A DNA stretch of 64,000 nucleotides from CALNYS01 sp942490855 (GTDB lineage Bacteria > Planctomycetota > Phycisphaerae > Phycisphaerales > UBA1924): assembly GCA_942490855.1 (NCBI GenBank), contig CALNYS010000004.1, forward strand, positions 62,001 through 126,000, given 5' to 3'. Each line of letters begins with the position of its first letter. Position 1 is the stretch's first letter. The notes under the pieces were generated by a model, which made no database searches, was not told where the DNA came from, and worked only from the letters and a program-made list of their open reading frames with translations. A program made the position numbers and the translations under genes. This document shows positions 61,680 to 64,000 of this stretch, in pieces.

Positions 61680-64000
61680 CTACCTGTCCTCGTCCGTGAT
61701 GCCGAACCCGCTGCGGTCTGGCGGCGAGGGCTGCTGGGGCGCCGAGTACGCGTTGGTCGCGAGTTCTTCGAGCAGGTGCTCGACCGCGACCATCAGCTGC
61801 GTATCGATGCCGTTGGCGAGGTCCGTCGGGTCGTCAACAACCTCGATGTCGGGGTCGACACCGTGGCCTTCGATGCCCCACGTCCCGTCCTTCTCGTAGA
61901 ACCCGAAGTTGGGAACGCTCGTGGAGGTGCCGTCGACGAACGGCGGCATCCCGGTGATGCCGACGAGGCCGCCCCAGGTGCGCTGCCCGATGAGCTTGCC
62001 GAGCCCGTTGAACTTGAAGAGCCACGGGAACATGTCGCCGCCGGAGCCGGCCGAGCCGTTGATCAGCATGGCCTTGGGTCCCTGATGGGAGTCGGGGGGC
62101 CAGGCCCAGTCGCGACCGTGACGGCGCGCCCAGTAGTTGGTGCGCGGGCGGTTGAGCAGCTCGATGAAGCGGGTCGGGATCTGCCCGCCGCCGTTCCAGC
62201 GGTCGTCGATGATCAGCGCGTCCTTGCCGATCTGCCCGTAGAACTGGCGGAAGAGCTCGTTCTGGCCCTGCACGCCGGTGTTGGGGACGTAGATGTACCC
62301 GATGCGACCGTCGGAGGCCTCTTCGACCACCTGTCGGTTGTGCTCGACCCAGTCGCGGTAGCGGAGCGCGCCCTCCCAGCCCATGGGCTCGATGGTGTAC
62401 TCGCGGACGTTGCGGGTTTCGTCGTCGCCGACGAGTGCGTCGGCGACTGTGATGGTGGTCTCGTTGCCCGCCGTCCCGATGAACGCGGCCCACGGGTCTT
62501 TGCTCGTGTCGATCGTGCTGCCGTTGACGTGCGTGATGTAGTCGCCGGCCTCGATGTCCATGCCCTGGGCGACGAGCGGGTTCCGCGCGTCGGTTTCCCA
62601 CGGGGCGCCGCCGTAGAGCTTCGCGATGCGATAGGCGCTGACGGATTCACCGTCTGCCTCCTCCGAAGCGAGCTCGAAGTCCGCCGCGAGCATGCCGACG
62701 TTCTTCGAAGGTTGGTCCTCGAAGAACGAGCCGCGGAGGTAGGCGTGCCCGACGTTGAGCTCCGAGATCATCTCGGCGATGACGAATGACACGTCCTCGC
62801 GCGAAACCGCGTCGTCGAGCAGCGCGGCGTAGCGGGTGTACACCGCGTCCCAATCGACGCCGTGCATGTTCTCCACGTAGAAGAAGTCGCGGTGACGCCT
62901 CCACGCGTCGGTGAAGATCTGCTTCCATTCCTCACGCGGGTTGACGGTCTTGTAGAGGTTGCTCGGGGAGCTCGCGCCCTCCATCGACTGCCCGGACTTC
63001 GCGTCCGCGATCTTCCAGCGGTTGTTCTGCCCCGCGAGGAGGATCTTCTTGCCGTCGCCCGAGATGTCGATCAGACGCGCGCCCGTGACCACGGTCTTTT
63101 CTTCGGGGTCGTCGGCCGCGGCGTCGATCAGCTTGACCGCCGGCGGTGAGCCGGGCGTGAAGCTGTTGTAGAGGAGCTGCCCGGCGTCGTTCCCGAGCAG
63201 GTTGCCGAAGCGCCCCGCGGCGACAGGGAGCTGCACGCCCCGGGCCTCGAAGCCTTCGAAGTCGATCTCGACGGGATCGTCCGACGCGCCGGACTTCTTG
63301 TCGGAGACCTTGTCGTCGGGGACTTCCTCAGAGGACCGCTCGGCCGTCAGGTCGCCGGAGCCGGTGATCGGCCCGGAGATCTTCCAGGTCCCGGTCATCT
63401 TCTCGCCCTTGACGCTGATGGTGCTCACGGTGCTCATGGGGCCCTGGCTGGACTTGAGGATCAGCTCGCCCGTCTCCGCGTCGAACTCGACGGAGTCGTA
63501 GTCGCTGACCTCTCCCTGTGATTCCGAAGCGCCGACGTAGGCGCCGTCCTCGAGCTTATTGAAGTACATGGTGTACTCGAGCTCGTCGGTCGGGAGACCC
63601 AGCGCCGCGAGGCCCGTGGCCTTGCCGGCCCACGTGCCGACGAGCGCGTCGGCGTCAACGTCGGCGTCGTCACCCCCCGCGTCCTCGTCATCAGCGTCTT
63701 CGTCGTTGTCGGAGTCGGCGTTCTCTTCCTCTTTGTCCGCGTCCTCGTCCCACGTTTCTTCGTCGGATTCAAGGAGCGTGGGGTTCTCGACCTCAGAGTT
63801 GAGCGGGACGGCGATGAGGCGTGCGGTCTGCGCGTAGACGAACGTGGTGCCGATGTCCTCGTACTGGGGCGACGAGAAATCACGGTTCGACGAGTAGTAG
63901 AGGTACTCACCGGTCATCGAGAAGATGGGCTCGGTGTCGTTGAAGTACCCGGACGTGACCTGGTGCTTCTCGCCGCTGTCGGTGTCGTGGATGAAGATGG
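61680..64000 (-). CDS. tricorn-like S41 protease (partial, N-terminus outside window)
   Basis: The frame is open to the right edge (IFIHDTDSGEKHQVTSGYFN upstream of the first ATG at 63917), so at least 773 C-terminal residues are visible. The order matches tricorn/TolB-propeller S41 peptidases: beta-propeller strands (FSMTGEYLYYSSNRDF), a PDZ-like part (EAGDYITHVNGSTIDTSKDP) and the S41 core with the catalytic Ser in LINGSAGSGGDMFPWLF and GQRTWGGLVGITG after it. An insertion at about 63230-63770 carries an extremely acidic stretch (DEDADKEEENADSDNDEDAD) and then a beta-rich domain (ALVGTWAGKATGLAALGLPT) unlike the usual family layout. It is probably periplasmic; the signal peptide would be upstream of the window. 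It is followed by a strong terminator. Confidence 0.9.
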   Translation of the reverse strand, partial: IFIHDTDSGEKHQVTSGYFNDTEPIFSMTGEYLYYSSNRDFSSPQYEDIGTTFVYAQTARLIAVPLNSEVENPTLLESDEETWDEDADKEEENADSDNDEDADDEDAGGDDADVDADALVGTWAGKATGLAALGLPTDELEYTMYFNKLEDGAYVGASESQGEVSDYDSVEFDAETGELILKSSQGPMSTVSTISVKGEKMTGTWKISGPITGSGDLTAERSSEEVPDDKVSDKKSGASDDPVEIDFEGFEARGVQLPVAAGRFGNLLGNDAGQLLYNSFTPGSPPAVKLIDAAADDPEEKTVVTGARLIDISGDGKKILLAGQNNRWKIADAKSGQSMEGASSPSNLYKTVNPREEWKQIFTDAWRRHRDFFYVENMHGVDWDAVYTRYAALLDDAVSREDVSFVIAEMISELNVGHAYLRGSFFEDQPSKNVGMLAADFELASEEADGESVSAYRIAKLYGGAPWETDARNPLVAQGMDIEAGDYITHVNGSTIDTSKDPWAAFIGTAGNETTITVADALVGDDETRNVREYTIEPMGWEGALRYRDWVEHNRQVVEEASDGRIGYIYVPNTGVQGQNELFRQFYGQIGKDALIIDDRWNGGGQIPTRFIELLNRPRTNYWARRHGRDWAWPPDSHQGPKAMLINGSAGSGGDMFPWLFKFNGLGKLIGQRTWGGLVGITGMPPFVDGTSTSVPNFGFYEKDGTWGIEGHGVDPDIEVVDDPTDLANGIDTQLMVAVEHLLEELATNAYSAPQQPSPPDRSGFGITDEDR

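Overview
The window is GC-rich chromosomal DNA (by eye, well over 60% GC). It most likely comes from a member of the Planctomycetota, class Phycisphaerae. Supporting signs are an unlinked 16S rRNA gene closed by its own terminator, secreted proteins ending in dockerin-like domains with a terminal W-G-x-C, ECF sigma factors of the type that sits beside Ser/Thr kinases, and large kinases with TPR-like C-terminal halves. The species was not identified; all calls rest on reading the sequence, and no database search was run.

Layout. 1-2.2 kb: a strong promoter, a heavily structured leader, a lone 16S rRNA gene and a terminator; no 23S or 5S follows. 2.2-6 kb: a small lipoprotein, a frameshifted repeat protein, truB (apparently with a CTG start), tRNA-Ser(GGA) and an FHA-GAF-SpoIIE phosphatase. 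6-11.5 kb: two large secreted proteins with dockerin-like C-termini (a G8/beta-helix protein and a repeat-rich surface protein). 11.7-21 kb: a regulatory block with two Ser/Thr kinase/ECF sigma pairs, a SYLF lipoprotein and a second FHA-GAF-SpoIIE phosphatase. 21-26.5 kb: an FG-GAP repeat protein and another dockerin-like protein. 26.8-32.4 kb: a hybrid histidine kinase and a lone CheA. 32.5-50.4 kb: an 11-gene glycan cluster (glycosyltransferases, an inverted HldE-like enzyme, methyltransferases, a 2OG oxygenase). 50.4-53.6 kb: three small secreted proteins (a WGENVGW repeat protein and two tandem beta-helix paralogues). 53.7-57.1 kb: a third ECF sigma/kinase pair. 57.1-61.5 kb: a compact anmK-murQ-symporter-nagZ operon for anhydro-MurNAc salvage. 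61.7 kb to the end: a partial tricorn-like S41 protease.

How the genes may work together. The three sigma factors all carry a threonine-containing neutral segment where ordinary ECF factors have an acidic motif in region 2.2, and each is adjacent to a TPR-tailed kinase. This fits activation of the sigma factors by threonine phosphorylation, with the two FHA-SpoIIE proteins as candidate readers/erasers. That link is inference.

The most unusual feature is in the glycan cluster. Four proteins of different enzyme classes share a small Rossmann-like module with a G-x-G-x-H-[TS]-R type motif and a later S-S-x-x-[YH]-E motif, and a fifth carries a degenerate copy. The module is placed at the N-terminus, middle or C-terminus depending on the protein, so it looks like a common docking or ligand-binding part.

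Genes are packed tightly: four convergent pairs share their stop codons in a 4-nt overlap, and several same-strand pairs overlap by 4-11 nt. Two genes have apparent single-base frameshifts in or near G/C runs, which could be real or sequence errors.
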